Source: Amphirosellinia nigrospora
Taxonomy: Eukaryota; Ascomycota; Sordariomycetes; Xylariales; Xylariaceae
DNA: 64,000 nt
Assembly: GCA_004123355.1 (NCBI GenBank)
Contig: SCHM01000001.1
Span: 806,001 to 870,000 of the forward strand
Direction of reading: 5' to 3'
The notes below the pieces were generated by a model. It was not told the origin of the DNA. It saw nothing but the letters and a program-made list of their open reading frames with translations, and ran no database searches. Both the position numbers and the translations under genes were made by a program. Positions 1 through 11,877 of this stretch are shown here, one piece after another. Position 1 is the first letter of the stretch. Each line of letters starts with the position of its first letter.

Positions 1-2
1 AT

Positions 3-170
3 TCAAAGCCTTCTCAAGGTACGACAGTTGCGCAGGCCCAGAGCAAATTCACTAGTTGGAACTCGGCGGGTGGTCTTGCCGGTGGTGGTTACTGGAATGA
101 TTATGACATTGAGAAGAATGGGTTATCATATTCGCAATACGGGGGTGTATTGACGAGCATCTTTAAATAA
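3..170 (+). CDS. 3' end of a gene, possibly a GH18-type glycosidase
   Basis: The first 170 bases hold an open frame that runs in from outside the window and ends at a TAA (168-170), giving about 55 C-terminal residues. The tail is Gly/Trp/Tyr rich and contains FTSWNSAGGLAGGGYWNDYD, followed by a short polar stretch and a terminal hydrophobic LTSIFK. A Gly-rich strand followed by an aromatic W/Y-Asp-Tyr pattern recalls the last strand and helix of TIM-barrel chitinase-like (GH18) enzymes, but no catalytic DxxDxDxE motif is inside the window. That the piece is coding is fairly safe. The family is a guess and could be another secreted glycosidase. Confidence 0.45.
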   Translation, partial: SKPSQGTTVAQAQSKFTSWNSAGGLAGGGYWNDYDIEKNGLSYSQYGGVLTSIFK

Positions 171-382
171 AGTTGTGCGCATAAGAAACGCTACTTCTTG
201 ATTCTATAGCAATAACTAATTTCAGGCAAAAACTTTAGGATATGAAGTCAGCGTTATCATAATTCTAACAAAATTTACAAGCTGTCTTCATGACTTGAAA
301 AGGATGAGTACTGACTAAAGAGTAAAATGACACTCAAATTCGAGAATAAGAAAAGACATACTAGGTAACCTATAAACCCCAA

Positions 383-596
383 TGTCACAAGACGTCTCCT
401 GATCTCCCGATGCCTTGCCTAGCACAACAAAAGCCTCACATTCCCAAGCCACATATAGGCTCCGTAGGATTTACGGCCCTAGGGACAAAGGGCCTAGATG
501 TATATAAACAGGGACTAGCCCCCAGAGACTCCTAGACTCTCCGCCAAACAACAGATATCAATATACACCCCACGCCCTGATAGTGAGGCCTTGACA
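383..596 (-). mobile_element. Short solo LTR (family A)
   Basis: This is a 214-bp block bounded by TGTCA...TGACA inverted ends when read on the minus strand, flanked by CCCAA and CCTAA, a near-match 5-bp target-site duplication. An inverted copy of the same length lies at 34892-35105. The two align along their whole length at roughly 85 percent by eye and share a central TATATACATCTAGGCCCTTT stretch that could be the LTR promoter region. No internal retroelement coding sequence adjoins it, so it reads as a solo LTR fossil left by recombination. Confidence 0.7.
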
Positions 597-3235
597 CCTA
601 AATATCGTACAATAGTCAGATTGTAAGAGAAATCAATATGTTCCTTAATACCCGTATTCTACCCTTCTTCCCCTAATATCGTAATGCAAATATGCTGACA
701 GCATGTTTTAACTTGAGCGTTGCGTTTTAATATTAGGTTTCAGTAAACACTCAGAATTGAATATTATTCTTAAAATCTATTCAAAATCTACTATAGCTTT
801 AAAAGTGCCATGAATATTCCGTGCCGAATATCCTTCCCATATAATATACAGCCTGGCGGACCTCTATAGACCTGTGTTGCCGGAGTCTGTATGTTTTGGT
901 GATCTATCTTAGTTTTAGGTGAAAGTATTGTCACGTGACCACGGGTACCTAGGGCCGCTGCCTGCGCGTAGTCCCTGTATTCCCTGTGACAGAGAACCCT
1001 CTCTTTTAGCTTCATGCAACACACACTCCAGATAGGCCTCTGTATCAACACACAGCTGTTTAAGGCTCATTTTATCCTGTTTGACCTTGTTGAGTTCCCT
1101 TACGAGTGATATGGTACAGTAAATGACCGAGACCTACGATACTCGTGCAACTCTGTTAGCCTTGTGAGGTAATATTTAGCGAGATCCGTATCAAAAAGGG
1201 AAGCATTACCAACTTTGTTACCCCCTTCAGTAATATCCCATTAGTGCCTTCCTCTTCTTTTCTTGAAAATAAATTCTTTTTGTCATCGGTCATTGTGGAC
1301 ACATTGCATCCTTGGTAGGTAAAATCGGCAGAATGAGCAAGATGAAAACTTGTCAATATGAGTTAATGACAAATAGAAAATCCAGTAGCGAATCAATCTT
1401 AGCATGAACGCCTCATAGCGGCCGCGCCTATAATGACATAATTTGAGAAATATTTCGTTTTGAGAATTTGACGATTCCCCCAGTTTGTCGATCACCGTTA
1501 GAGATTTGGTATTTCAACTCTCACCCTCTCAGCATGTACAAGGGTAATGTATTTCTAGACCAGTCCTTTTAAGCTATCGGGGTACAACCGCTCTACCAAT
1601 CATTAATTTTTATACGCTTAATAACATTATTATACCTTTATCTCTTTAGTGTCGTTGATACCACTGCTATGAATGACGCCACAGGACGCCAGGCATATCC
1701 TTAATGATCACAATGAGGTGATTGCCGTATATTTTCAAAATACTTGATGAATATAGCTTGAGAATCATTTGAGCAAAAATAAGTACGTGTCACTTATCTC
1801 AAGTACAGGGGACTTGTCAGGGGGAAATCATGGACAATCGCCACAACTGGGAGCTTCGAGCAATATTCACCACCCAATAAGCGATTCGTAGATTATCCGA
1901 GGGGAAATTCAGACACGATGGGGGCAAGCATGGCAGCCAATCAATTTTCGCCCCCCTCTTTTCGTTTTTTTTCTCTTGTGTTTTGTTTTGCGATCAGGAG
2001 ACGTGTTCGCGCCGAAGACGCGTCCTAGGCTTTTCACACACTGCCGGACTATTCCGACAAAAGCGTTGGCTGATTAACACTGTCATAAAGAAATATCTAA
2101 CTAGCAAGATAATCACGAAATCTACCTGCGGACTAGAAAAAAAGCCAGTGTTCGCGTTGGTGAGCAAGAAGGTCTAACCAATTCTAATTTTAATATAACT
2201 AAAGCCTAGCATCTTAAACACACCGCTTTGAAAGTTCAAGGCGATGAGTAGCTGGTAGCCTGACAATGGACCGGGTACAAGCGCAATTAGAAGAGATGCC
2301 AAAGATCTAGAAATGCAGGTTGGGGACGGTAGGTCTGCAAAACTGAGCCGGTAGCCGGTCATAGGTCATACGTACCTACGAGGTAAGGTGCAAGGTACAT
2401 GGAGGCGAGGTGCTCTAACTAACCCTAGCTGCTCTAGCACCAGACGAGGCCCTACGGTTAGGTAGTTCCCGCTAACGATACCTAACCCATCGTCGATCAG
2501 GTATGGAGCCCACTTTAAGTGCCAGAAGAACCTAGGTACTTAACGTAGGTACCTTATTCCTGTCTGGTTAAGTCCAATCTACCGAAGCATTTCGCCTCTA
2601 TCTAAGCAACACGGCGCTGCCCCGTAGATTAAACTTGTTTTTTTTGCTTTTTTTTTGTTTTTTTGGGAAGTATGCGTACCTCGCCATCCCTACATCATGA
2701 CATCACTGCCGCTGCAAAATTACCCTACGGTATCGGATGCTCTTCCGACGTACTACTAGTGAGCGATACACTACGGCATGGAGCCGAAAAAAAACTGTGA
2801 CTGACGATACTGATGAACGATGTGTCTACTTATTTCCCAAGTATCAGGAGAAGGTGGTCAAGATCTATAAGAGACCTAGTTATCTTCCTCGTTTCTGAGT
2901 GCGGATTGCTCTTACGTCGGTATGCGGTGAGCCTCTCGTAAGAAGTTCGGCATCGCCACGTGGTACCCCGGCGCCATGGAGCCAATCAAGTATAAGTCTA
3001 GGAACCGGACTTGGCGCCATCCAGCCCGACCAATGACTGTCGGGAGTCTTCTTCGAGGGTTACTTATACATCATCTCGGCCATACTCGTAGAGAATCCCA
3101 ATCCCATGCCGCCTGGCAGTGTGTGTATGCATAAGTAGGTAGCATGTGCTGGAATACGTAGGTATTTAGCAGCTGTAATCCACAACTGTATCATTGTTCA
3201 GTTTCTCTCACAAAAAGAACTCCCATCACTGAAAA
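597..3235. other. Intergenic, no gene recognised
   Basis: This stretch of about 2.6 kb has only short unsupported reading frames, AT-rich blocks, a poly-T-rich run near 2635-2665 and one degenerate repeat copy (854-925). I see no conserved protein, RNA gene or clear promoter beyond what may serve the downstream regulator. Confidence 0.6.
854..925 (+). repeat. Degenerate repeat, family D copy 1
   Basis: About 70 bp align with 48627-48694 around the shared GCCGGAGTC and GATCTAT words. Most differences between the copies look like transitions, with the copy here richer in A/T. The element type is unknown; it may be part of an LTR or a non-autonomous element. Confidence 0.45.
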
Positions 3236-5433
3236 ATGACTGGCAGACAATAATTTAATACAGCCGAAGCCTGGTCCTGGTGAAACTGATGGTGAACCCG
3301 AACATCACGCAACCAGATCACGCAGAAGCCGCGCTTCTGTCTTGGTCGCCTGCGACCCTTGTCGGCGTCTCAAAACGAAGGTGAGGCGTCTATACCTATC
3401 AAAAATCAATTCTACCGACCTGCAGAGCTAATACGTTTCTAGTGTGATGGCGAACGACCGGCGTGTCGTAGGTGTCACAATAAAGGACAAGAATGCATTT
3501 ACGAACTCCCTCATGACGCACTATCGCGGAGCTCGGCCAGGAAGGAGATTACGAACCAGCTCCAGCGTGAAAACATAGAACTGCGTCAGCTGTTCCATGA
3601 TCTTTCGAGAAGATCAGAGTCAGAAGCGTTGAACCTCTTTCAAAGGCTGAGAGAGGCCGACGACCCCATTTCTCTGGCACATTCCATCAGGCAGGCTGAG
3701 CTACTACTCCATCCCCACAACGGGAGACCGTGGCGAGTTAACGACGATGCAGCAACTAGAGTTCGATGCGCTTGGCAACAGCCTCCTAAAGATCCCTGCT
3801 CGCCCATGGACTATTGTCGCCGGGGATGGGATCGTGTCTGAGCTCATTTCTGCCTGGTTCAAGTGGGATAATTCTTTTCTATATCCCTTTATCGATCGTG
3901 AGTGCTTCATACAAGACATGCGTGGAGGCAACCCCAAGAGCGCCACGTATTGTTCTCCATTCCTCGTGAATGCCATATGTGCGCTCAGAAGTGTGGGTTG
4001 ATTTCCCCCAGAGCCAGTTTTCTGATGCTGATATAGATATCAGTACTTCTCGGAGACGGTAGACAAAGTGCAACAGGTGACGAAACAAGACCTGAGAGAG
4101 CAGTTTCTCATTGAGGCTAAAAAAGAATACGAGCATGAGTTACCTACTATTCCAACAATCCAAGGGTTATGGATCTTATTTGCTGTCTTATCTCTGAAGG
4201 GGGAGGATAGGAACGGAAGTCTGTACCGGTTTGCTTCTTATGGCATGCTCAAAAGATGCAGACTCAACCAAGTATTTTGGTCCTTAACAGACACCGACCG
4301 GAAGACATTGCGAAAAAGCGAGCGATCTCAAAGACTGTCTGGGGCCTCTTCTGTCTAGAAAGGTATTTAGCAGCAGTTCGTTTTAACACCGCCATAGTAC
4401 CGTATGGCGGGCCAATTACCAGTGTATACTTGTGCTAACGGGAAATTGCCTACTAGCATTACGGCCACCAACTTCCGCGACGTCGATGTACTACAACCAC
4501 CGAAGATTCCATGTCTCTTTCCAGAATTCAATTACGAAACACCCATCGATGTTGACATTTTCGGTCAACGGTATACCGCGTCATCGGCACAGCCCCCTTT
4601 GTCGGCGGAGCTATCAGCATATTTTGTCAGTTGGCCGTCTTGATGAGCGAGGTCTTGGTGCTTGGACAAGGGAGCCAGGATAACGAAACCACCGGCGGCG
4701 TCGAAGACCAACCCAAGCTAAGGAAGAGGAGGGAAGCTTTGGCACAGCTAAATCAAATCAGTGACTCGCTCCCATCCGCACTTCATCACGACCAAAACTT
4801 CACTCCCGAAACGTGTTTCCTTAGGCAAGTCCAGCCTAATCTTTGATTTCCCGCAGTCGGGACAGTTGTTAACAGTCGTCTCATATACTCTATGAACAGG
4901 GTAGTCATGAATGCAGTTGCGTATACAGCTCTGCGACCGCTCCATCCAGACGTGGTGCTGGATGAAAACAACGGGAAGAAAGTGAAGACGATAGTTCTGG
5001 AGTACTGTGCACTCGAAATGGATCTAATGGAGCGATACTTCGCAACCTGGTCGACGCCCGAGTTTTCAACCATGGCCTTCTTGGGGCCGCTGAACTCGGG
5101 ACGGTGCTGCTGCCGCTGCTTCCGGATGAGCGCGCACAGCAGCTGTTTCCGCGCACATGCCGGCTCATGCGCAACATCGCCGCGCGCATGCCCATCGCCA
5201 AGTACGTCTTGAAGGGCTGGCAGGCGGCGCTCTGGGCGAGGAATATGGATATCCCGGGACCTGCGCAGCCTTACTTCCGGAACCTCGGCGACGGACGGGG
5301 CGCACTCCGAAACGTACCAACTAGCTTGGTGGTGGCGCGCGTTCCCGCCGCCGACGAGACGTTTTCAGACGAGTGGGACGATGGCGAGTTGGGGTTTCTG
5401 CTGCAGAAGTGGAATTCTATGAGTATAAATTGA
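3236..5433 (+). pseudogene. Zn2Cys6 fungal transcription factor, reading frame disrupted
   Basis: An N-terminal Zn2Cys6 binuclear cluster is split by an intron at 3381-3442: VACDPCRRLKTK before it, then CDGERPACRRCHNKGQEC after it. It is followed by a short coiled linker and the fungal middle-homology region, with stretches such as ISAWFKWDNSFLYPFIDREC and NGSLYRFASYGMLKRCRL. A second intron at about 3991-4041 joins ICALR to YFSETVDK. The conserved protein changes frame near 3760, 4290, 4400-4480, 4580 and 5095. The first ATG (3236) is also out of frame with the open reading frame by a 4-base step. The protein would end at the TGA near 5431 and be about 650 aa, a normal length. Its DNA-binding and regulatory role follows from the family; no target is evident. 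Either a decayed gene or consensus errors; because other essential genes show the same slips, pseudogene status is tentative. Confidence 0.7.
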
Positions 5434-6718
5434 ACGCGGAACGGCATTTGGGACAGTTGGGCGTGTGGATAGTTACTTTCTGTTTGGCTTCGACAGCGAT
5501 TTGATTTGCACTGAATGACGGCAGGAAGAAATTGTGGACAAACTTGTTTAGAGATACAGTCGATCTATGGCATTCTAATTCGAATCGGCTGACCTTTTCT
5601 TGGAGGGGCCATTGATAACTGGCTCCAAATTCCGGCAGACAAAACGGCATAATACATTTACTTTTGTCTTCCCTTCGCGGGGAAACATTAACATGTGCCC
5701 TTAAGATATTATTACATCGTGACATACAAGCAAGTGACTGCCAAACTTGAGATATGTGAACTCTATGATTATACCTTATCCTTGTCTCTGTATTTCCCCG
5801 CTGTCATGATACAGAACTGCAACACTATACCACAACACTACAAAAGGTAGAACGTTGTCAAGTCGAGTACTTGACTGCTTGCAGTTGACTATACGTGTAC
5901 TGGACTCGTGACACCCGCCATTAGTATAGAGTGCTTTGATATTGAAAACTCAAGGACTCTAGAAATAATATCACTATAAAACAACGAGAGTGAAATGTAA
6001 ATGATATTAGACATGCCCATTTTATAAAATCGGATCTTCGTGCTTTCAACCCTATAGTGCAATGTACTTCCTGAAAGTTCTTGAGTCCAAGGCCGCCTGA
6101 GCATGCTTGCCCTGAAGGAAGTAGCATCGTTTGCACGCTCCCTTTGAGGGAAAATGTGCCATATACGGCGCCTGTTAAAACCAGCGGTCTACGAGGTTCA
6201 CTGGGCACGACAGTACATATTGTTAACAGGCACCTACCTAGGTAGGGGGGGGTGTTAACGTCATGCGCATATGAAACGTGAGGAGCAGACGCACTTACTT
6301 ATGAACATTAACAAATTACTAATCGAGTCTAGAGAGAATAACTACCTGATACTCCCGAGAGAGGGGAAGCGTTCGTAGCTCTATTCAATGCCTTTTACTC
6401 CTCAACTCGCCCTCGAGACATCGTGCGTACCATTAGGACACTTGGTGAGTAGGGGTTGCTGGGCTTGATGACTAAGCACGACGATCACCATGCGCCCTTG
6501 GAGAGACATCTTTGATCATGACATGCGCAAGTAACATGAAACGGCATAGATACGTAGTATAAGGTTTCGCATTATAAAATGCAGGGTCATCAATATTGTT
6601 ACTAAGCGACATTACTTACATGTGTTACAACATTGATTTCTTACTTGATATTTGCGCGTCTCTGTTCAACAATTAATACCTACGTACCGATCCATCTACA
6701 TAGGTACCTAGCACCATC
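5434..6718. other. Intergenic, no gene recognised
   Basis: About 1.3 kb of AT-rich sequence with only short overlapping frames of no recognisable similarity. Its last 100 bases are pyrimidine/TAC-rich and probably belong to the promoter of the hydrolase gene that starts at 6719. Confidence 0.55.
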
Positions 6719-7617
6719 ATGGCACAGCTCAAGAGAATCAAGACCCCGGTCCTCGAAATCGCCTACTACGAACATGGCACGCAGGACGGCTGGCCCGTGG
6801 TCCTCGCGCACGGGTTTCCGTACGACATCCACGCCTACGACGAGGTAATCCCACTCCTCACCTCGGCCGGCGCGCGGGTCATCGTGCCGTACACGCGGGG
6901 GTACGGGCCGACGCGATTCCTGTCGGCAGACACGATGCGCACGGGGCAGCAAGCCGCGCTCGCCTCGGACATCATATCGCTCCTCGACGCGCTGGGGATT
7001 CGGCAGGCGACGCTCGCGGGCTTCGATTGGGGCGGTCTCGCCTCCTGCGTCGCTGCCGCCCTGTGGCCGGAGCGCGTGGCCGGGCTCGTCAGCTATGCGG
7101 GCTACGACGTCGCCGACGTGGCGGCGGGGCTCGAGCCGCGCCGCCGAGCCTCGAGTGTGTCATGTGGTATCAGCATCTGTTCCAGAGCGAGCGCGGGCGG
7201 AAGTGTCTTGCGCGCGACCGCAAGGCGGTCTGTAGGCTTCTCTGGAGGCAATGGTCGCCTGCGTGGGAGTTCACGGATCAGACCTTCGAGCGCACGGCGG
7301 AGGCCTTTGAGAATCCGGATTTCGTTGACGTCGTCATTCATTGCTATCGCTTCGTCCACGGTAAGGAGCCTGGGGATCCGGCACTGGATCACTCGGAGAG
7401 GAAGTTGGCTGGGAGGCCGAAGATCACGGTGCCGTGCATCACGCTGGACGGCACGCAGGATCCCTTGAAGCCTGGAGGCTCCGCTGGTCATGCTGAGATG
7501 TTCGTGGGACGCCATGAGCGTAGGGTGTTCGAGGTCGGACATGCGTTCCCTGCTGAGGCGCCTGAGGCTTTCGCGCAGGCCATTATTGATGTGCACAGTT
7601 GGGAAAGTGGTAGCTGA
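6719..7617 (+). CDS. Alpha/beta hydrolase, epoxide-hydrolase-like
   Basis: The protein is about 298 aa and starts MAQLKRIKTPVLEIAYYEHG. Family features in order: the oxyanion-hole HGFP (near residue 31), a nucleophile elbow GFDWGGLAS (near residue 101) in which the central residue is Asp, a later DGTQDPL that can supply the acid, and GHAFP supplying the catalytic His near the C-terminus. An Asp nucleophile is typical of epoxide hydrolases and haloalkane dehalogenases rather than of esterases. The N-terminal 135 or so residues and the C-terminal 155 lie in different frames; the step falls in a GC-rich run near 7110-7150 with no splice signals, so I read it as a single-base slip. The gene is much more GC-rich than its flanks. 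It converges with the TDP1-like gene, with 164 bp between them. Substrate unknown. Confidence 0.75.
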
Positions 7618-7781
7618 GATGGTATAATTGATATATGCAAGCTTGTGCAGCAAGAACCTTGTTGCTAGCGTAGGTTCTAAACCTCCTAAGAGTTAATACT
7701 TGCACCCTTTCCACCTGGAACAATAAGCCGCACTGAACTCCTGGGTATACCTGGTGCATGGCTGTGAAATCGAAAGCTTGG

Positions 7782-9512
7782 TCATCGAGCTTGACTACTT
7801 CCTTTAGAAGGCCCAGTCACTATCAGCCCCCCACTCTCACGATAGTCCTTTGTCCATCTGTAGTCATTCCAGGCTTTGTCCTTTGGAAGGTTGTAAGGCA
7901 GCGCAGTCTGGGCATGCGGCACGATGCCTTCTTGCCAGCTTGCTGTCCGTCCTCGAGAAGGTCCTTGATAAGGTGACCTGGAACAAGTACACCACACTCA
8001 AATTAGACAACTTAATTAGTTTCTTGTCAGAAGTCAATTCGTTCCCTTTTTTGTCTTGCTCCAGGGCACCCATGCGGATTGCGATAAATTGGCTGATCCG
8101 ATGTATGCATAGTAAGGTAACTGGGTGGTGTCTCGAGGGTTGTACGCTAGAATGAATTTCTGATGGAAGAGTTTCCCATGATCTTTCGATTGGTAATGAT
8201 GGAATATGCTCTTGACTTCTTGCGGAGCCGTGTTCCACGGACGCGTGTGACAGCCGATATTACTTGCAGCGTCTTGGGCGGCTTCATCCGCGCTTTTGAC
8301 ATCTTGCATCGTGGGATAAAATAGTTTGAGCCCAGGGACGTCGCGGGTCGCGTCATGCGTTTCGAGGGTATCCGGCCTAGAGCGCAGTCATAAAACCCGT
8401 TCAGCCACTTCGCGCTGAGGTTACCAACGCTGGCCGTGCATACCTCCAGTTGGAGCTCCTCCGAATTTTCTTTTCCGGGCAGGTTCAGATTTAATTGCCT
8501 CACGAGTTGCCTCAAGCGGAGTAGTCCATGTTCTTCGGCTTTTGCACCGGAACGTGTGCCGGGCACAGAGGTGAGAAGATGCACCTTCACCGTGGCATAG
8601 TCGTATAACCCTCGAATAGAAGCGAGGAATTCTTCGGGCGTCCCTAGGGCTTCTAAATGTGATATGAGGTCGGCCTCAAAGCCGACGGGCGGTTGCGATG
8701 AGGGAGACGAACGCTTTGGTACATCATGAATGTACCAGTGGTTGTCTCCCATCTCCGTATCGATGTCCATCATGTTGCAGGATGTGATGACAAGACGAAG
8801 GAAAGCTGGATACACAAGGACGAGGACCTTCGAGTGGCAAGATCCGGCACCCCACGGGTAAAATGTATGTATATTTTGCCCATATTTCTGGCGATGTAAT
8901 TGCTGAAGAATGGGCCTTAGGCTATCAAGTTGTTTGCGCGATGTTTTCTCCTGAAACTTGACGCCCGCCAGAGTACTCTATTGTATATAAGTCAATAATG
9001 ATAGCCGACCGTTAGGCAAAGAGGATGAAGAAATGGACCTTACTGCTTCTTGAACAGTAGACACATCGAAATTCGGGTCTCTCCCGATGTATATCTATCG
9101 CCTGATTAGCTGAGGACCCTCACAGTAGTGAGCTGTATATATACTGACAGGGATCCCGCCTGGCTTGCGCGAGAATGGAAGATGTTTGTAAAGCTCCTCC
9201 TCAGCAATGAAAAAGAATAGACACATGCGGTTTCCAGGTGATTCTTATAAATGATATCGTCTAGATTTACGCAGTTTTTGGCGTGTGTCCGGCCAGGCGT
9301 ACGAGTGATTCGGATTGCACCGTTGGCGTAGGACATGGGTACCAGGGGTGTAGCTAGACAGCGCTCATTAGTTTGGTGCATAGACTTTCTCATGAGAGAA
9401 CCAGCACACCTGATTTTTGTGTCCGGGTGCGTGCTGTAGGCTTGACCTCATCAAGCTCACTACTCGCCTTTCGTTTCAGCGCCCCCAAAGAGGCCCTGTG
9501 AGTAGATTGCAT
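7782..9512 (-). CDS. TDP1-like phosphodiesterase (PLD superfamily), frame disrupted
   Basis: This resembles fungal tyrosyl-DNA phosphodiesterase family proteins, which hydrolyse 3' phosphotyrosyl links left by topoisomerase I. Reading from the ATG at 9510-9512, a basic N-terminus (ALKRKASSELDEV) precedes KNCVNLDDIIYKN and FFIAEEELYKHLPFSRKP. The first HxK motif is GSCHSKVLVL with a following SCN, the second is KLFHQKFILAY with IGSANLSQSAW, then comes a C-terminal KDKAWNDYRW region. An intron is likely near 9020 (donor GTAAGG, acceptor AATAG). Both HxK pairs and both partner Asn residues are present, so the catalytic set is complete. The conserved sequence changes frame at about six places (near 9395, 9085, 8370, 8050, 8000, 7960), by short slips rather than RIP-type stops. 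The product may be nuclear DNA repair or a TDP1-related protein of unknown substrate. Confidence 0.75.
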
Positions 9513-10010
9513 TTCGTTAGCTAGGGAAGGGATACCTATTGGGGGCCTTTGAACATGTTATTCTCACTTTTGTTTCTCACCCATTGTGATTCTTGCACCA
9601 GCATTAAGAATATGAGAGATGGGTTGGGAGAGAATAAAACGATGAGATCGCATTTTAGAATTCAGACATTAAATGCAAAGTGCTAGAGATTGTTGCGTCT
9701 AGCTTTGACACCAGAGTAACCAAGGAATGAAGTATTTCTTTGTCTTTCGGTCCTGTTGCTCTACACCCGATTGCGCCAGTTAACGCACTTGGTAGTGTTG
9801 TTGCACCATAAGGTGATGGCACTAACCTCAGGTTGGGATAGTCGGTTGCCGACTGTGGCCATCTGTAGGGAATGTCTTAGTGCGTAAGTACCTCGGCCCC
9901 TATCCTTAACATCCGACCTAGTACATTATTAAGTGTTAATGCCGCTAGACCAGAAATGCACCGTAGTCTTTCAATTCTGCCTCCTATCACAGAAATACCA
10001 GTAGTGCAAA
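9513..10010. other. Divergent intergenic region
   Basis: About 500 bp lie between the 5' ends of the TDP1-like gene (minus strand) and the 593-aa orphan gene (plus strand). The region should hold both promoters. I see no clear TATA box, repeat or RNA gene in it. Confidence 0.5.
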
Positions 10011-11877
10011 ATGGAGAAGGATGATGAGGACTACCTGTACGATTGTGCTGTGAACAGTGAATGTGAAGGCTTTCCAGCACGGCCTCAGTCGCCATCACCA
10101 GTCAAGTCTGGGGCATTTTCGTACGATGGTAGGAATGGCCTACTTGCTGGGGGCTTCTCTCGCGCTCCATTAGAAGACTTGAGATTACTCTTCCGTAAGA
10201 ATGCCTCGTCGGCTCGCCAAAGGACCGCCACCAAACCATGGATCACGGCGCAACTTCGCCTGTACGATATCGCCTTTAACAAGTCAGCAAAAGTAGACGA
10301 GCTGAAGAGTACGCTAGAGGCTGCGGTAAAAAGCCGAAAGGTGAGCTAGCCCTCCCTTAACTACGTGCGCGTAGAGATGAAAGCGAAATTGTTTTTGTCG
10401 ATTCTAACTACTAGCCAATACTCAGTGTGTTGAAGGAGGCCCTCCTTCAATTGCTACCGTGCAGAAGAACCAACTTGCTGCTCAATTCGCTCAGGATCGT
10501 GAGAATCATGCACGGGCCATCAAAGAGCACAAGCTTGACATTAAGCAGTGGCATAAGCAGAACTTTTCTAAGCTCAATAACCCGAGTGCCGAAGCACGCT
10601 ACGACCTCCATTTCTTCTTCTCCAAGTATTTTGTGGACGACAAGGGCTTACCTGCCCCTCACAAGACACCCGAGCCTATCGTTATATGGGATTTGTTCGA
10701 TCAGTTCCAGTTTCTGCGTAACCGCGTTGATGCTATACCGGGGTTGGGCGCGCAGGGTAATGAGTATCTAATGGTTATTGCATGGGCTTCGGAGCTCAAG
10801 AGAGGAGTTGAGATCGCTTTTAGCATGATTGACCAGCCAGATGTAAAGACTGATCACCCTACGCTTGAGGCGTACTTTGATCTGGAACGCTTCCTCGCCA
10901 AATACTTCCTAGACGGCTTGCGCGGTAAGCCTGCGCCTTGGAAACAGAAGGAGCCGCTCGTTATGAAGTACTGGATTGCCCACAGCGACGTCTTTGATGG
11001 GCTCGTACAAGCTGCCAAACATATACCGGGGCTTCTGGTTCAACGAACATCGAAGCCCATTCCAGACGACATTTGGAGATGCAGCGAAACCTGTGTAATT
11101 ATTGGATGGGCAAAAAAGGTAATTCCCCAAATGGAATCGTGCAAGTCAGAGATCGCACGGCTCAAGGCGGCAGAAACCAAAAGGGAGGAGCGCGAGAAGG
11201 AAAAGGCTATTCTAGCCAAGCTGAAGCCGCATATAGACTATGCGAGAGCACATCGCTCTACACAGCCTGGCCAGTTTACACTTGGTCATCTTGTGGGTTC
11301 GTACATAATGCACTGCCGCTTGCTCCAGGACGAATATGGATACGACCTTGGCTCGATGACGCTCGATATTCACGCGCCAACCAGTACGCACGGCGCTATA
11401 GCTGCTTTCAATTTCGGCGTAATCGAAGGTACCATGTTACTAGCTACTTCGGAGGAATCTCTCGAGCTTTTACGCGAAGAAGAGGCAGTCCGTTCATCCG
11501 ACGAGGAGAATGAGTTTTCCGATGATGAACACTTTACCGCTTCGGGGAAGCGCAAGAGAACAACCTCACAACGAGCCGGCACAAAACACTTCAAACGACG
11601 ACTCGGTGATGATCGCTCCCAAAATCCTGGTCGATTCTACCTTCAATGGGCCGGTTGCGAGACCGGTACCGCGCACCTGGTGATGGACGAGGATCATGAT
11701 AGGATGGGTTACTTCGACCTGGACAAATCGGGAATGACTGCGCGGGGTCAATTCAATTACCGTGAATTGTTTGGGAAATATCTAGTGTTTACGCTTCTCA
11801 AAGTCGCAGATACACCCAGAAACAAGCCGGAAGCCTGGTCAAGCTACTGTGAACAGGATCGTTGGATACGGTGGTAG
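10011..11877 (+). CDS. Intact two-exon gene of unknown function (593 aa)
   Basis: Exon 1 is 10011-10340 and exon 2 is 10426-11877, separated by an 85-bp intron with GTGAGC donor and CTCAG acceptor. The join is in phase and gives 593 residues with no internal break. I do not recognise the family. Residues 80-110 (LRLYDIAFNKSAKVDELKST) look like a SAP-type helix-loop-helix, which in other proteins binds DNA; this is weak. A basic/acidic coiled segment (LKAAETKREEREKEKAILAK) lies near residue 345. An acidic SSDEENEFSDDEH patch followed by basic GKRKRTT suggests nuclear location. The last 85 residues (from FYLQWAGCETGTAHLVMDED to WIRW) look like a compact separate domain. It stands 1.05 kb upstream of the NLR on the same strand. 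Clean coding frame and splice sites make it a real gene; function unknown. Confidence 0.8.

Noticed and set aside
1983-2362. Two opposed short frames near 2 kb as genes
   Set aside because: Neither has conserved composition, splice signals or a recognisable motif.
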